DNA from: Asterella californica
Taxonomy: Eukaryota > Streptophyta > Marchantiopsida > Marchantiales > Aytoniaceae
Direction of reading: 5' to 3'
Length of the DNA: 64,000 nt
Assembly: GCA_036924285.1 (NCBI GenBank)
Contig: JAYKYS010000009.1
Span: forward strand, 248,001 to 312,000
The position numbers and the translations under genes are program-made. The stretch's first letter is position 1. Each line of letters begins with the position of its first letter. The notes beneath the pieces were generated by a model, which was given only the letters and a program-made list of their open reading frames with translations, searched no databases and was not told the origin of the DNA. Of the stretch, positions 35,818 to 46,812 are shown in pieces.

Positions 35818-36901
35818 GGAGATTGATCGGTGATTCATATTTCTCGTATAGCTTGTTGTGCACTTGGCAGGAATTGTAGCTGTAGCTCCTTAGGCGATCC
35901 GAAAAAAAACTACCTGTAAGATTTACACCCAGTGATGTTTTCAAATGTTGTTGTGCATAATTGTAACTTCAATTCTGGGACGTAAACACGCCCCATTTTG
36001 TGATAGATTGCCACGGTTGAGGAAGGGCAATCTTCTGTTGCTTAGAGTAGGTATAGAAAGTGTCAGATTACAACAATCATTCATGTGCTCGAGGCCTTTT
36101 CAGCTAAAGGAGCGCACTAGTTTGTGCTCATTCCGTATTGACATTCTTGCCGAACAGGGAAGAATATTATCGACCCACCAGCATTTTTTCTCTGTTGTTG
36201 TCCTCTTCCTCTAGAACGGTGCCACTGGATAGAGTACTGCTTCCAGCGGAATAACTTATCGAGCTTATTAAATTCAAGCGAAAATCGTCATAGGAGGATA
36301 GCGCAACTGTCAGTACGGCGGATATCCTCGACCTTGGCATGTGGGGTAGTACACGCCGATTCGTCAGACCGGCACCCAACGCACCAAATCACACGGAAAT
36401 TCTATCTAAAGCGAGGTCGCGCAGCCCTTGTGTTGAGTTGGATATCTGTTTTCTATACGGCTCGCAATTCTTGTGACTAAGAACGAACTAAAGTATAAGC
36501 TAATTGGGCTGTCGGTAAAGACCAATCCAACTGAACTTTTAGGTGGACCTGCAATGGCTGAGGAACCTGCAAAATTGTTAAATCTCTAATAAGAGAACAT
36601 CTGAGATCATCAGTTTATTACATAAGAGAATGTTAACACACTTTTTATTGAATGTGGGATCACTCTAAAGCTAAAAAGCCAGGATAGACCAGTTGGTAGA
36701 GTAGGAGCACGTGTACGAGTAATTAGTTTTCTACCCATCGATGCGCTCCGCACAGTCTGTTAGGAGGTTCGTTACATGATGTACTTGTACTTACCGGAAC
36801 TGTTGAAGCCATCACAACTGTTCGTTCAAATACGAAGCTACAGAAACAGGAAACTGTTAGCAGATATTCCTTTTTCTATGGGATCCATGAAATTACTGAA
36901 A
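35818..36901. other. Tetraspanin 3' flank
   Basis: This contains the presumed 3' UTR and then unassigned DNA. An A-box-like phrase, GACCAGTTGGTAGAG, occurs at about 36699, but no tRNA body or B-box follows it, so at most it is a truncated tRNA-related fragment. Confidence 0.4.
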
Positions 36902-37292
36902 TTTGCCCGATCACATCCTAAAGAGGTTTATTGTTCCTGATCGCACTCCTCTTAACGAAGTATTGCCTGATAACACCTCTAGTTGGTTAACAACAGTAAA
37001 ACCAGTCATTTTTTCATATCTTTCATCATTTTTATTATTTTTATTATGTTTAATTTTTTTATCATTTAATTTTTTATTATTTTAAATTGTGATAGAATAT
37101 TTTATCATTCAAATTGATTCAACAAGAAAGTACATGTCAGACGAAATATGCTCGAAAGGTTTAAATGTGCAGTCTGCCATGTCATTGACATGAAAAAAGA
37201 ACTGGTTTTATAATCAATAGTCAATCAAGGATGTGATCAAACCATACATCGTTACGAGAAGTGTTATCAAGCCAACTATTACACAAAATTTG
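36902..37292. mobile_element. TIR element (MITE), copy 2
   Basis: This is related to the element at 24315-24652. The left end begins TTTGCCCGATCACATCC and holds repeated CTGATCGCACTCC and CTGATAACACC units. The right end is their diverged complement, including GTCAATCAAGGATGTGATCA, which is shared almost exactly with copy 1. The interior is AT-rich and non-coding. The ends are approximate and no target duplication was established. Confidence 0.6.
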
Positions 37293-38683
37293 TTAAATCT
37301 AACTTTGTCAACATTTTTTATACTAAGGTTTGCATGTGAGTCCAGACGTCAAGGGGAATTGACGAGCTTTGCTTATGTATAATTAGGGATATTATGTCCG
37401 AGCCCGTACGCTACTTGACACAATGAGTACAGTTCTATTCCTTCCGTGCATCCATGTGTCAGAACCAAGAGAGACATCAAAATAATAAAAACTAAAAATA
37501 AAGATAATCAAACCTTGGTAAATTGACTCCATATTTTGTGATTATAACGCTTCGTGATTATAAATATTTATAATCACATATGTGTAAGTCATTTTGATGA
37601 AGATAATTTTGCAAAACGTGAATGTAAAAGATAAAAGTCAAAGTAAAGACTATAGAACACGTCAATATCATTTATTTGAGCACTTTTTTTACTATATTCT
37701 ATTCTTGCAGCTTGGAGTTTGCATTTCAGGTGACTGGAAGCTTCTTACGTGAACACTTCGCGAGTATTTTGCTTTGCGCGTATTAAGTGAATAGTTCGAA
37801 TCAACTTTTGGTGTTAATGGGCAAGTTTTCATGAAAGTGTTAACTTTCAAATCTTTTAGAAAAGGTGGAGGATAGACAAAGTTACTCTTCTTAAGTGGCG
37901 CAATTTGCCCATGAAAAAGAAACTGAATTGTTATGAACATTGCGTCTGACTGGCTGGTTCAGGTGCAATACATGTTAATGACGTGGCTCTTGTTTGTTGA
38001 AATTTATCCATGGAGACAGGAAGTAAATGAGTAAAAGAGAAAACGAGAGAAGTAATATTGGGTTGGTTTGTGCATGATAAGTATCTTAGGAAGCGAAAGG
38101 CCTCTGAACTCTGAGTTCAGTTCGTAAGGAGAAGTAAATCTTTGGATGGGGTGATTCTTGTCAAGGATTTTGGAGGTCTGGTCTAGCGAAGGAGTAGATA
38201 ATTTTCAAGGTGTCCTTCTATTTCTTCTTCCTTATTTTGCTGTTTAGCATGAGGAACAAACACTTTTAGGGTTTCCTTCAATGCAGTTCAGTTGTTGCTC
38301 TTGTTGGCGTGAGGTAAATGCACATCGTGCGGTGTTATTTGTTATGCTGCAGAGCTTCAAACTACTTGTGATCTCAAATTGTGTGTCTTCCTTAAGTCGT
38401 AATTCATCACAGTCTTTACCAGCTTCAGTGGCATATGTGTCGAATATTCTTTGTGAGGAACTTCATTTTACATACAAGATGAAAAACTTTACTGCAAGAC
38501 CATTCGAAAGCAATAAATGTATGCTTGATATGTCGTTACTTCAATATTTGTCTTGAAGTCTGGAACTGTTCGGTACACGATCACCTTCATCAGCTCACCA
38601 TCATTAGGTTCTCCACTCATTTTCTCGTGATTGTCTATAGACTACATTGTGTGATTTTGAAAAGTCATTAGTTCATTCGTATA
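37293..38683. other. AT-rich intergenic DNA
   Basis: No gene is supported. The short frames at 37692-37940 and 38281-38556 lack any recognisable domain. Confidence 0.4.
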
Positions 38684-38872
38684 GGGCTAAACCACTTGGG
38701 ATACCGAAGATAAGTGTCCCAATGGTTTAGCCTACAGTTCTGAAAGAAAAAGATCGTGTGTTCAATCTCTTGTGGGCACGGTTGGAGGTGCATGCTGCTG
38801 CAAATTGTTGATGAAGTTTCTGGTCAGAGTCTCTTTGCGGTGAACTCTCATGGTCCTCGAAGACCCCAAGGG
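38684..38872 (+). mobile_element. tRNA-derived SINE, copy 3
   Basis: A 5' hairpin pairs GGCTAAACCACTTGGGA with TCCCAATGGTTTAGCC and merges into the A-box-like TGGTTTAGCCTACAG. A B-box-like GTGTTCAATC follows. The body then reads GGTTGGAGGTGCATG, TGATGAAGTTTCTGG and CATGGTCCTCGAAGACCCC. It is shared with copy 4 (40.8 kb) at high identity. Confidence 0.75.
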
Positions 38873-38902
38873 TTATGTAACATCATATCCCATATCCATG
38901 GT

Positions 38903-38949
38903 GCGAAAATAGAACCATGGATATGGTATAGACATGGTTCTGTTTTCGC
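38903..38949. repeat. 17-bp arm hairpin just after SINE copy 3
   Basis: GCGAAAATAGAACCATG pairs with CATGGTTCTGTTTTCGC at 16 of 17 positions around a 13-base loop. A further ATATCCATGG/CCATGGATAT pairing overlaps the left arm, so two alternative foldbacks are possible. Confidence 0.8.
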
Positions 38950-40725
38950 AGCTTTGTTGTGTTAGCAAGCATTGCTAGTCATGCTCACACAAGTCAATAC
39001 AGGATTATAAGTGTCGAGTCCGCTGGTCTTTTCTTTTGACCTTAGTTTGGTTCCATAGAAATCTGATCTTGGATCTTCGTTTGAAATTGCATTACCTTCA
39101 AAGTTTCAATGTCAGTTCTATTTAGCGAAGTGTCATATTTCTAATTGTATATTTTTTCTCATATTAACTCGTACGAATGATAGACCGGAATTTAACAATG
39201 AAAGTTTTAAGAGTGATGTCTAAGTTGAAAATTATTTTACTATTTACTAGTACAGAATTATTTTTTAAAAAATTCTTCAAATTTAAATAAGTCAAGTATA
39301 AACTAATGTCAGCAAGAGAATAAATTTCGTAACCATATCTGTAACTAAATATAATCTACAAAAGTAACTTCTTACATGATGTATTAAACATATCTCCAGT
39401 GAAACAAATATAAATATGAATTTACAATCATTTGGACTAATAGTGTTCATTCATTTTAATGACTAGGTACTTTCTGGATATGGCTGAATAATAAAAGGAA
39501 TAGCTCAAAAAACAAGTCTCATTGACTCGATCATTTTGATATAATCTCATCAGTTTGAATATATAACCAGAACATGACATGTGCAAATATTCTCCTTATT
39601 GTACATATAGTAATTGATTATATCCTTGTCACCACAATATAACATAGACAGCACGATTCATCTGTACCACAGTTGAGTAGTCAAGTGCGTGATAGGAATA
39701 GAGGATTGCGTGAGGGGAAGAAACCACATCATGATAACCGAGAACATACTTTTCTCTCTTGTGTTATCGAATATTGGATTGTGGATTTCTGTTCTTCATG
39801 CATTCTGTTCATGATGGTGGTAAAAACATTTAGACACTTTTATGTGCAATGTCCTCAATACAAGATAATTCGCACGGAGGTTTAATAGAAATGACAAGAG
39901 AATAGGTTTCATTCCTGTGAAGTAGTGTGAAGTAATGATTCTTCTGACACAAAGGCTGTTGAGTTGTTTGAGTGCATCAAATTCAGATCGTGAAAAAGAA
40001 CAGAAAAGAATGAAAAACACGGAATATCTAATATGGCGGAGATCAAGCGTGAGGTCTAGAGCTAAATGTGAAGGTGGATTCAATCAACTCTTAACACTTT
40101 GCTCTTGGTTGCAGTAGTAACCGTGTTGTCTCGTTTTGAGAGTGGAACTCTCTACACACATTAAAGGTTGATAAGAGGACGATTGTCAGTCATGGGGCTT
40201 TCACATGGCACTTGTTTTCACAGTTAGGCAACTCCACAGTTGCAGGAATTTCCTTGCAGTGAAAGTACAGTTTACAGCAGGAAAAACACTACTACTGCAG
40301 GTGCAGGTGCAGTTTACTGTGACTGTAAATGCCTTCTTAACTGTAACATTATGGGTTGTTAGAATAATAGAAAATAAGCGAAATCGTGACTAGAAAGTGC
40401 GAGACAACAGGTCGAGTTAACTTCACTCTAAACAGGATTATCCTTTACCTTAAACTCTCTTTGTTAGCAAGAACATACATGCTCGATAGAGCTATTTCAT
40501 GTCGTGAAATCCGAGCACAATGCTATCAAAAAGACGATCGCCAAATAGAACTATGAGTTTACTCGTGTGTTCATTTCTGCTTAGCGGGATATGTATTTGA
40601 AACTAAATCAAGTTAACTTTGAAATGAAACACTGGTCTTTTGTTTGTATGCAAGTTGCACCTGTCTGTGTGTTCTTGGCCTCAAAGTCTGTCTATGGAAC
40701 AGATCAAAGCTCGTGTATATACATA
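38950..40725. other. AT-rich intergenic DNA
   Basis: No supported gene. Short frames near 39673 and 39796 overlap on opposite strands and have no family signature. A few repeated TGCAGGTGCAG motifs occur near 40290-40315. Confidence 0.4.
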
Positions 40726-40904
40726 ACCACCGAAGATCAGTGTCCCTACCTTTAGCCTACAGTCTTCTAAGAGAAATTCAGTCTCTTGCGAGCATGGTCG
40801 GAGATGCATGGCAAACTGTTAGTGAAGCTTCTGGTCCGAGTCTGGCAGTGGTGGACTCACATGGACAGTCTCATGATCCTCGAAGACCCCAAGGGACAGT
40901 AAAA
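40726..40904 (+). mobile_element. tRNA-derived SINE, copy 4
   Basis: It starts with GATCAGTGTCCC and an A-box-like TTTAGCCTACAG. It continues through TCTTCTAAGAGAAATTCAGTC (weakened B-box), GGTCGGAGATGCATGG and AGTGAAGCTTCTGGTC. The tail is GGACTCACATGGACAGTC, then CCTCGAAGACCCCAAGG. It is collinear with copy 3 and, inverted, with copy 5. Confidence 0.75.
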
Positions 40905-42940
40905 CCATTTACCATATGAGATAAAAAAAGAGTCCTTTTCACTAGCATGTTACTCTTCTCACCCTTTATCCATTTTGAACCAAATTGTTTTCCAACCTTT
41001 AGAACTGAAACCGAACTAGTCGTTTCGATTCTGTAGATTCGGTAACAATTACATGTGACCATTAGTTATCAAAGAAATATTACATTAATCCTTCCTTGTT
41101 TCCGATTCTTGTGTTGATTTCATTCATCACTGTAATGAGTTGGGATTCAATATTCAAATATTTTACATTTTACATATTATATATCTTTCCTTTTGTGGCT
41201 GGAAAATCTTGATATTTCCATATCCGATGTTAAATTGATTAATTTCATCCACGACTCATTCATTAGCTCTTGAGATTCTTTACATTCTTAACTATAGACC
41301 ATCTATTGTCAACGTGGAATGACTGTCTTGAGTGTTAATAAGGTGGACTCATCCATCTGCGTTAATCGCGATTAGCTCAGGACTAAACTCCTTAGTGCTA
41401 TTACTGACTAACATAATAGTCCTTGTGATTTAAGAAAAATGATTTCTAAATTTCTAAATTTATCCGGATTTTTAAAGTTGTATGATGAGTTGCAATACTA
41501 AAGAAGGAGAAAATCATGGGTATGATTTTGACACCTGCAAGCGCACCACAAAAGAAAATCCTCGGGCAATAGCTAGAGGGGTACCAGCAGTGGTTCTCAA
41601 CCTCCCGAATATGGTTGGATTCCGGTACTCTTCCCAAGAAGTTCCCGTGTTTGGTTTCTTCTTTGGATGTTAAGTACATTTTTTTACTCTGTTCGATCGA
41701 ATGGATGGGTAATATATTATTGATTTTTCGTAAAATATTTGTCATCTGTACACTTTGCGCAGAGTTGTGTGCTTGTCTTTCGTTAGATATGTGTGCTTCT
41801 ATGACCTCAAGGTAATGAGATCGTGATATCCAACAAAGATTATTATTAAGCTTATATATGTCTTCGAGCTTTTATGTATTATCAAAATGTTGATATCGTA
41901 TTATTTCTATCATCTATTATTCAATCATATTATATTCTCGAGATGTTGATATCATATTATTTTCATGATTTATCATATCGTTAGATCTTATAACCATCTT
42001 ATAAAAGATTGTTTTTTAATATAAAACAAGAAAGAATCATTAGTTACAAACACATAGGGAAATGAAAGTTACATAGTCCACGTGTATGTCCTAGCAAAGA
42101 AAAGGATCCCTCAGCATCCAACCAAAAGAATGAGACGACAGTTTTGCAACTTGATGATTATATTATTACCAGCGTTAACTCTGCTAGGCGACAAGGTGGA
42201 ATATAAGAGAGTATGGGTCTCTTCCGACTAGGTCCTTAGTGTGCTTATCAGACACTGTCAGACTGGTTCGGTAATAAGAATTATCTTCCGATTGTAATTT
42301 CGCAAGTGTGACAATAGTATATTCGTCAGCATATAGCATCTCCAAGGTTTTTGGCTGTGGGTACCTCAGAGCTAGCATTTCTGTGTATTTCGCTTACACA
42401 AACTCTCTCAGACGGACGCGTGGATGCTCAAGTGAAACTGACACGAATTCACTGTCATGGTACGTGAGATTACCCTTTTCTTTGAAAATCACGAAAGTAA
42501 ACGATATGCGATGAGAAGACGATAACTATCACGACTGCAGTAGTTACCAAAAGCTGCAGGACTGGCAGCTGTACCCTTCAGGTCCGGCGGGACTCATTAG
42601 ACGCGTTAAAGGGTGTAGTCGGAAGAGACCCTAAGAGACTCTCTTTCTGTCCTCACAAAACCATGTCCAATTATACGGAGGGAGGGGACGCCGTGAGAGC
42701 CACCACGCAGTCCAAGAAATTTGAGCCGCAGTTGATATCAGAGAACCTGAAGGCTTATTCTCGAGTGGTTTGAACGTGTTCCTCAACCTCGTTCTAATTG
42801 TCGATATTGAGAGGAGTTTGAACCATGACGGTCAAATATGGATGTGATCAAACGGATTTGCTTCCTTCCTGGGATGTGGCATGTGGATGACTGGCAAAAT
42901 CGTCTACTGTCAGTCAAAGGTCTGATTAGAACAGGATTAA
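40905..42940. other. Intergenic DNA
   Basis: No gene is supported. A short phrase, GGATGTGATCAAACGG, near 42840 matches the right end of the TIR family at 24.3 and 36.9 kb and is probably a fragment of it. Confidence 0.4.
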
Positions 42941-43180
42941 ATCACAAGTTTCACTATATTAGCACAGGGGATCTCCACCGCTAATCACTTTTAATTTTTG
43001 CTAAGTAAGTTCAGCACGGATGGGAGCCCTGAGAGATTTGCGTAACGCAGTCATCATCGCAGTTCGTGATCAAACTATGTGATCTAGGCAGCGAAATGAG
43101 CAGAAGAGAAAGGGCTTCAAAACAAGTCCATGATTAGCTCAGGAGGAATACGTACTGCTTCAAAATTATCAAGTGAATCC
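42941..43180. repeat. Left arm of a long inverted repeat (partner 44606-44832)
   Basis: About 230 bp matches the complement of 44606-44832. Shared phrases are CTAATCACTTTTAAT, CTAAGTAAGTTC, GGGAGCC, GAAAGGGCTTCAAAA and AAAATTATCAAGTGAATC. The left arm has an extra stretch near 42965 of about 23 bp. The right arm lies inside Mutator-like copy C and the left arm lies outside it, so these are two copies of one repeat in opposite orientation. Confidence 0.75.
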
Positions 43181-43496
43181 TGGATCAATTAAAATAATAA
43201 AAATAAATATTCTAAATTTAAAATTGAAAATATTCTACTTCCCAGCATATTTTGTTATAATCACTTACCTCTCCCGTTACTATGTTCCTGTAATTACACA
43301 GAGAGCACTTTTGAGATAGGGAGTTCGACTGGGGCCTTGGCCTCTCGCACTCTGACTGACAGAAGAAAAAAAGCTACAATGAAAAAAGTCCGTCACGTGC
43401 AAAATGAGACCTTTTATACCCTGCTTGTGGTTTAATCGCAGTAAGTGATGTCTCTTCAGGTGCGCCAGTTGTTTGTAGAGTTATTGATTTTCTGAT

Positions 43497-43704
43497 CTCC
43501 GACATTATAGGTGCGACATGCGATTCTAGAGCTACTGATAGCGGGGCTTAGCCCCGATGTTCTTCCCTTCGGGGTGATTGTTGCTTGACCCTTTGGGTCC
43601 TTCATTCCCTTGTGAGGCTTGATGGGGTCTTCTCATCCGTTTGCTATTCATTGGGTCTTGTTCCTACTCTAGCCCAATTACTGAATGAAAAAAAAAAAAA
43701 AAAG
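43497..43704 (+). mobile_element. 5'-truncated LINE 3' end with poly(A) tail
   Basis: A 3' block with GAGCTACTGATAGCG, CCCTTCGGGGTGATTG and GGCTTGATGGGGTCTTC ends in a run of about 18 A residues at 43687-43704. The same block lies, inverted, at the 3' end of the LINE copy near 46.8 kb and again at 59.7 kb. Severe 5' truncation with a poly(A) end is the usual product of incomplete target-primed reverse transcription. Confidence 0.75.
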
Positions 43705-44605
43705 AAGTAAAGTTTAAGTAAGAGAGATATGATAAGCTCGACTTTCGTATTGAGACGGGATCAAACTGTAAGGAAGCCACTCATACTGCCACCGATGCAA
43801 GTTTTACACGGTTGTTTCTGCCGCCGGCCCTCCTCGTCCGTAGCTCTGAGGTACCAGTTCTTGCATTTAATGAATACTTTACACATGGCGGTGGCCGTAC
43901 ACCTTCGGCTCGGGCCGCCGGAGCAGAAAGCTAATGCACCGGCAAGCTGGTTTACTGTACGTTACACATGTACAGAATATATATATTAAATACATATACT
44001 TGTCAGTGATACATCAGTTTTATACTTGGTCTTATAGACGTTTCTATCCATTCGGTAATTAATTGCTTGGTCAGCTGATGCGCCAAACTTTTTTCTTGGT
44101 CTGGCTTATATGTTTCTAACGTCACTTGGTCAGCCCATGAGCAGTATAGTGTGTAGAGACTGACATGTCAGCCTCCACTTATCCACGTCCGTCAAAGAAC
44201 CACACACAGTCTCCGTCACACACATAGCTCTCTAAACCCTATATCCGAACGACGTCTGCTACACGTGAAACAATGGCTAAACATTGTCTGGTTTTGGCCA
44301 CATCAGACTGTCAACTACCAACTCACTTTAAGAACTCATCCATGTCACCCACACATCTGGTCCAAGTCATCTTAAATCACAAGTAGAAGTATAAAAGATA
44401 TCACTTCCCACTCGGTGCATTTTTTCACTGTAGCTTTTTTCTTCTCTCTATCATAGTGTGGGAAGCCAATGCCCTCATTCGAGCTCCTTGTCCGAAAAAA
44501 ATTTGCTGTGTAATTGCAGGGTCATGGTAACGCGAGGAGTAAGTGGTTATAACAAAATGAGTTGCATATTAGAACATTTTATTTTTATGATTCTCAGTGA
44601 TTTGA

Positions 44606-44832
44606 GATTCACTTGATAATTTTGAATCCATCCTTATTTCTCCCGAGTCCATCATGGGTTCATTTTGAAGCCCTTTCTCTTCTGCTCATTTTGCTATCAA
44701 GATTACAATGTTTGATCTCGTACTGCGGTGGTAACTGCATTGCGTAAATCTCTCAAGGCTCCCCGCCGGTGCAGAACTTACTTAGTAAACATTAAAAGTG
44801 ATTAGCTAATATAGCCGAACTTGTGGTTTAAC
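44606..44832. repeat. Right arm of a long inverted repeat (partner 42941-43180)
   Basis: This is the diverged complement of 42941-43180. It lies within the body of Mutator-like copy C and ends just before that element's right TIR begins. About 1.4 kb separates the two arms. Confidence 0.75.
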
Positions 44833-44948
44833 TGCTGAAATATCAGTCTCTACACACTATACTCGAAAATGGTTCTGACCAAGTAACATTCGAAACATAA
44901 GTACCCTACCAAGAAAAAAGTTCGACCATGCGTCGAACTTTTTTCTGG

Positions 44949-45398
44949 ATGGTACAGTAGTGTCACTGATTAGCCAACTAATGCAGTGACCCTCGTGTAA
45001 ACTTAATTACGGCACGCCTGAATCCGGGTAAGTAAGACTGAAATTCGGGCAGGAGATGTGAAGATCGAGTAAGACTTCTTTATTACTGTGCGGGAGAGGA
45101 TTTGAGCATCACCTCGTGGTAGCGTGGTGATGAGACCTCGAGTTTAGGAGAAGGAGGTCTTGAGTTCGATATTCTCTGTGTCTATTTTGACGCTGCGGCC
45201 CGCGGCCGCGGTATTAGGGTCCTTGTCGCCCTACTATCCGGTCGCAGGCTTAGAGTTAATGCCTTAAGAAAAAAACCTCCTCCCTCGAGGTTTAGGAAAT
45301 AGCGGGCAGCTACTCGTCGCACGCGCTGGCAGATCCCGTCACACGCTCGGTCTGAAGTAAATGTGCATTAGTTTGCGAAACTGTGACACTACTGTACC
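44949..45398. mobile_element. TIR element E1 with internal tRNA-like boxes
   Basis: It is bounded by ATGGTACAGTAGTGTCAC on the left and its complement GTGACACTACTGTACC on the right, about 450 bp. Inside, 45111-45174 carries a tRNA-like A-box (TGGTAGCGTGGTG) and B-box (GAGTTCGATATTC), as in SINEs, followed by GC-rich palindromes near 45195-45210. It is the inverted partner of E2 next to it. Its own target duplication is not visible, possibly because of rearrangement on its left side. Confidence 0.7.
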
Positions 45399-45416
45399 CT
45401 TCGACGCATGGGCCGA

Positions 45417-45829
45417 ATGGTACAGTAGTGTCACAGTTTGCCAGCGCGTGCGCCGGGTAGCGGGCAGCTATTTCCTAAACCTCGAGGGAGGAGGTTTTTT
45501 GCCTAAGGCATTAACCCTAAATCTGCGGCCGGAGGCCGCATAGTAGGGTGACAAGGACCCTAATACCGCGGCCGCAGGCCGCGGCGTCAAAATGGACACA
45601 GAGAATTCAAACTCAAGACCTCCATTTCCTAAACTCGAGGTCTCACCACCACGCTACCACGAGGTGATGGTTTAAAGCTCTCCCGCACAGTAATAAAGAG
45701 GTATCACTCGATCTTCACATCCTCTGCCCGAATTTCTGTTTTACTTACCCGGATTCAAGCGTGCCGCAATTAAGCTAACACGAGGGTCACTGCATTAGTT
45801 GACTAATCAGTGACACTACTGTATCATCC
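45417..45829. mobile_element. TIR element E2, inverted partner of E1
   Basis: It begins ATGGTACAGTAGTGTCAC and ends GTGACACTACTGTATCATCC apart from small changes, about 413 bp. The 10-mer CATGGGCCGA flanks it on both sides (45407-45416 and 45830-45839), as expected of a target duplication. It is the reverse complement of E1 over most of its length but lacks about 40 bp present near E1's right end. The tRNA-like boxes lie at about 45605-45665 on the minus strand. Confidence 0.75.
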
Positions 45830-45862
45830 CATGGGCCGACTAAGTAAGTAAATGATCCATTC

Positions 45863-46470
45863 AATATCCTTGCCACCTGCAAGTTTTGGAAACTCGGATG
45901 AGTTATGGTGGCGTGGCCACAACGTACAATACCCTAAACTCCACTTGAGTCAATGGAGTCAATGGAGAGACGACCGTTGAGTCTGTGGAGGAAGTGAATA
46001 AAGAGTAAAGAACAAAGAAGCGAAGCGTAATCTCTTTTTGTCCAAAGCACGGACGTCCGGATTCAAAACGGATTCCATTTTGCAGTGGGATTCCAACTTC
46101 CAAGGAAGGCCTGTCTTGTCTTCAGTTCTGTGCTCATATTGTGTTCATCACGTTTTCTTCTTTGTCCTGCTACTGAGTCCTGATATTGGGTTACTTCCCG
46201 TAATAGTTTACGGGAAGTAACTATACGGGAATTGTCAAACTTGGAATCTTTCCTATAGATTCTTCTTACGCGAGATGGTGTTACGATTTCGGCTACAGAT
46301 GGAGGTGTTTGCTTATTTATTCACTTCTGGTTCATTTCGATCGTAAGCCGTGTCAGTAGAAAGTGTGAACGTAAATTATGAATTTCAATATCAGTGACAA
46401 AAATGATTTATTAACTAAAAAATCATTCTTTCTACTGTGAATCACAGACTTAGACAAAATTATTTGATTA
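45863..46470. other. Intergenic DNA with a perfect hairpin
   Basis: No gene is supported. A perfect 14-bp hairpin lies at 46190-46221: GTTACTTCCCGTAA, a four-base loop TAGT, then the exact complement. Confidence 0.55.
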
Positions 46471-46632
46471 TTTTTTATGATTTGTCTCACATCTTCCGTA
46501 GAGAAATCTTTTCGTTTAACTTTGACACCCTTTTATTCTTCCTCTTTCGAGTTTTTTATGATTTTTTTCACATCTTCAGTAGAGAAATCTTTTCGTTTAA
46601 CTTTGATACCCCTATTCTTCATCTTTCGACTC
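46471..46632. repeat. Two-unit tandem repeat, 81-bp period
   Basis: Units start at TTTTTTATGATTT (46471 and 46552) and share AGAGAAATCTTTTCG and TTTAACTTTGA. The 125-residue frame across it is a by-product of the repeat. Confidence 0.85.
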
Positions 46633-46812
46633 AACCCGAAGAAAGTTATCGGACAAAAATAATACTTCAGTACTACCTGTTAAAATATCCGGTTGGTCAG
46701 AAGTCTATAAATCCTTCCGAACATGGAACCTACTCCATATCATCGAATACGATATTTCAAGACTACGGGTCTCTTCGGATTGTCTCGTACTGGTTAGGGG
46801 AGAAGAACATGT

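Larger units (their letters stand above)
44054..45854. mobile_element. Mutator-like element copy C, with two elements inserted in its right TIR
   Basis: The left end begins GGTAATTAATTGCTTGG and the right end, complemented, begins CATTTACTTACTTAG. The TIRs of about 118 bp share GTCTCTACACACTATACT, CCAAGAAAAAAGTT and CGCATGGGCC. The 8-mer ATCCATTC flanks both ends (44046-44053 and 45855-45862), as expected of a target duplication. The right TIR is split by two smaller inverted elements (44949-45829), so the element once measured about 0.9 kb. It belongs to the same family as copies A and B. No transposase is present. Confidence 0.75.

Noticed and set aside
36695..36760. A tRNA or SINE start with A-box GACCAGTTGGTAGAG
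   Set aside because: No B-box or recognisable body follows at the required distance.
45361..45543. A 60-residue frame in the 45-kb palindrome
   Set aside because: It spans the junction of two inverted transposons and is non-coding in its partner copy.
44949..45829. A single 880-bp foldback element
   Set aside because: The terminal motif occurs at four places and a 10-bp duplication flanks only the right half, which fits two elements better than one.
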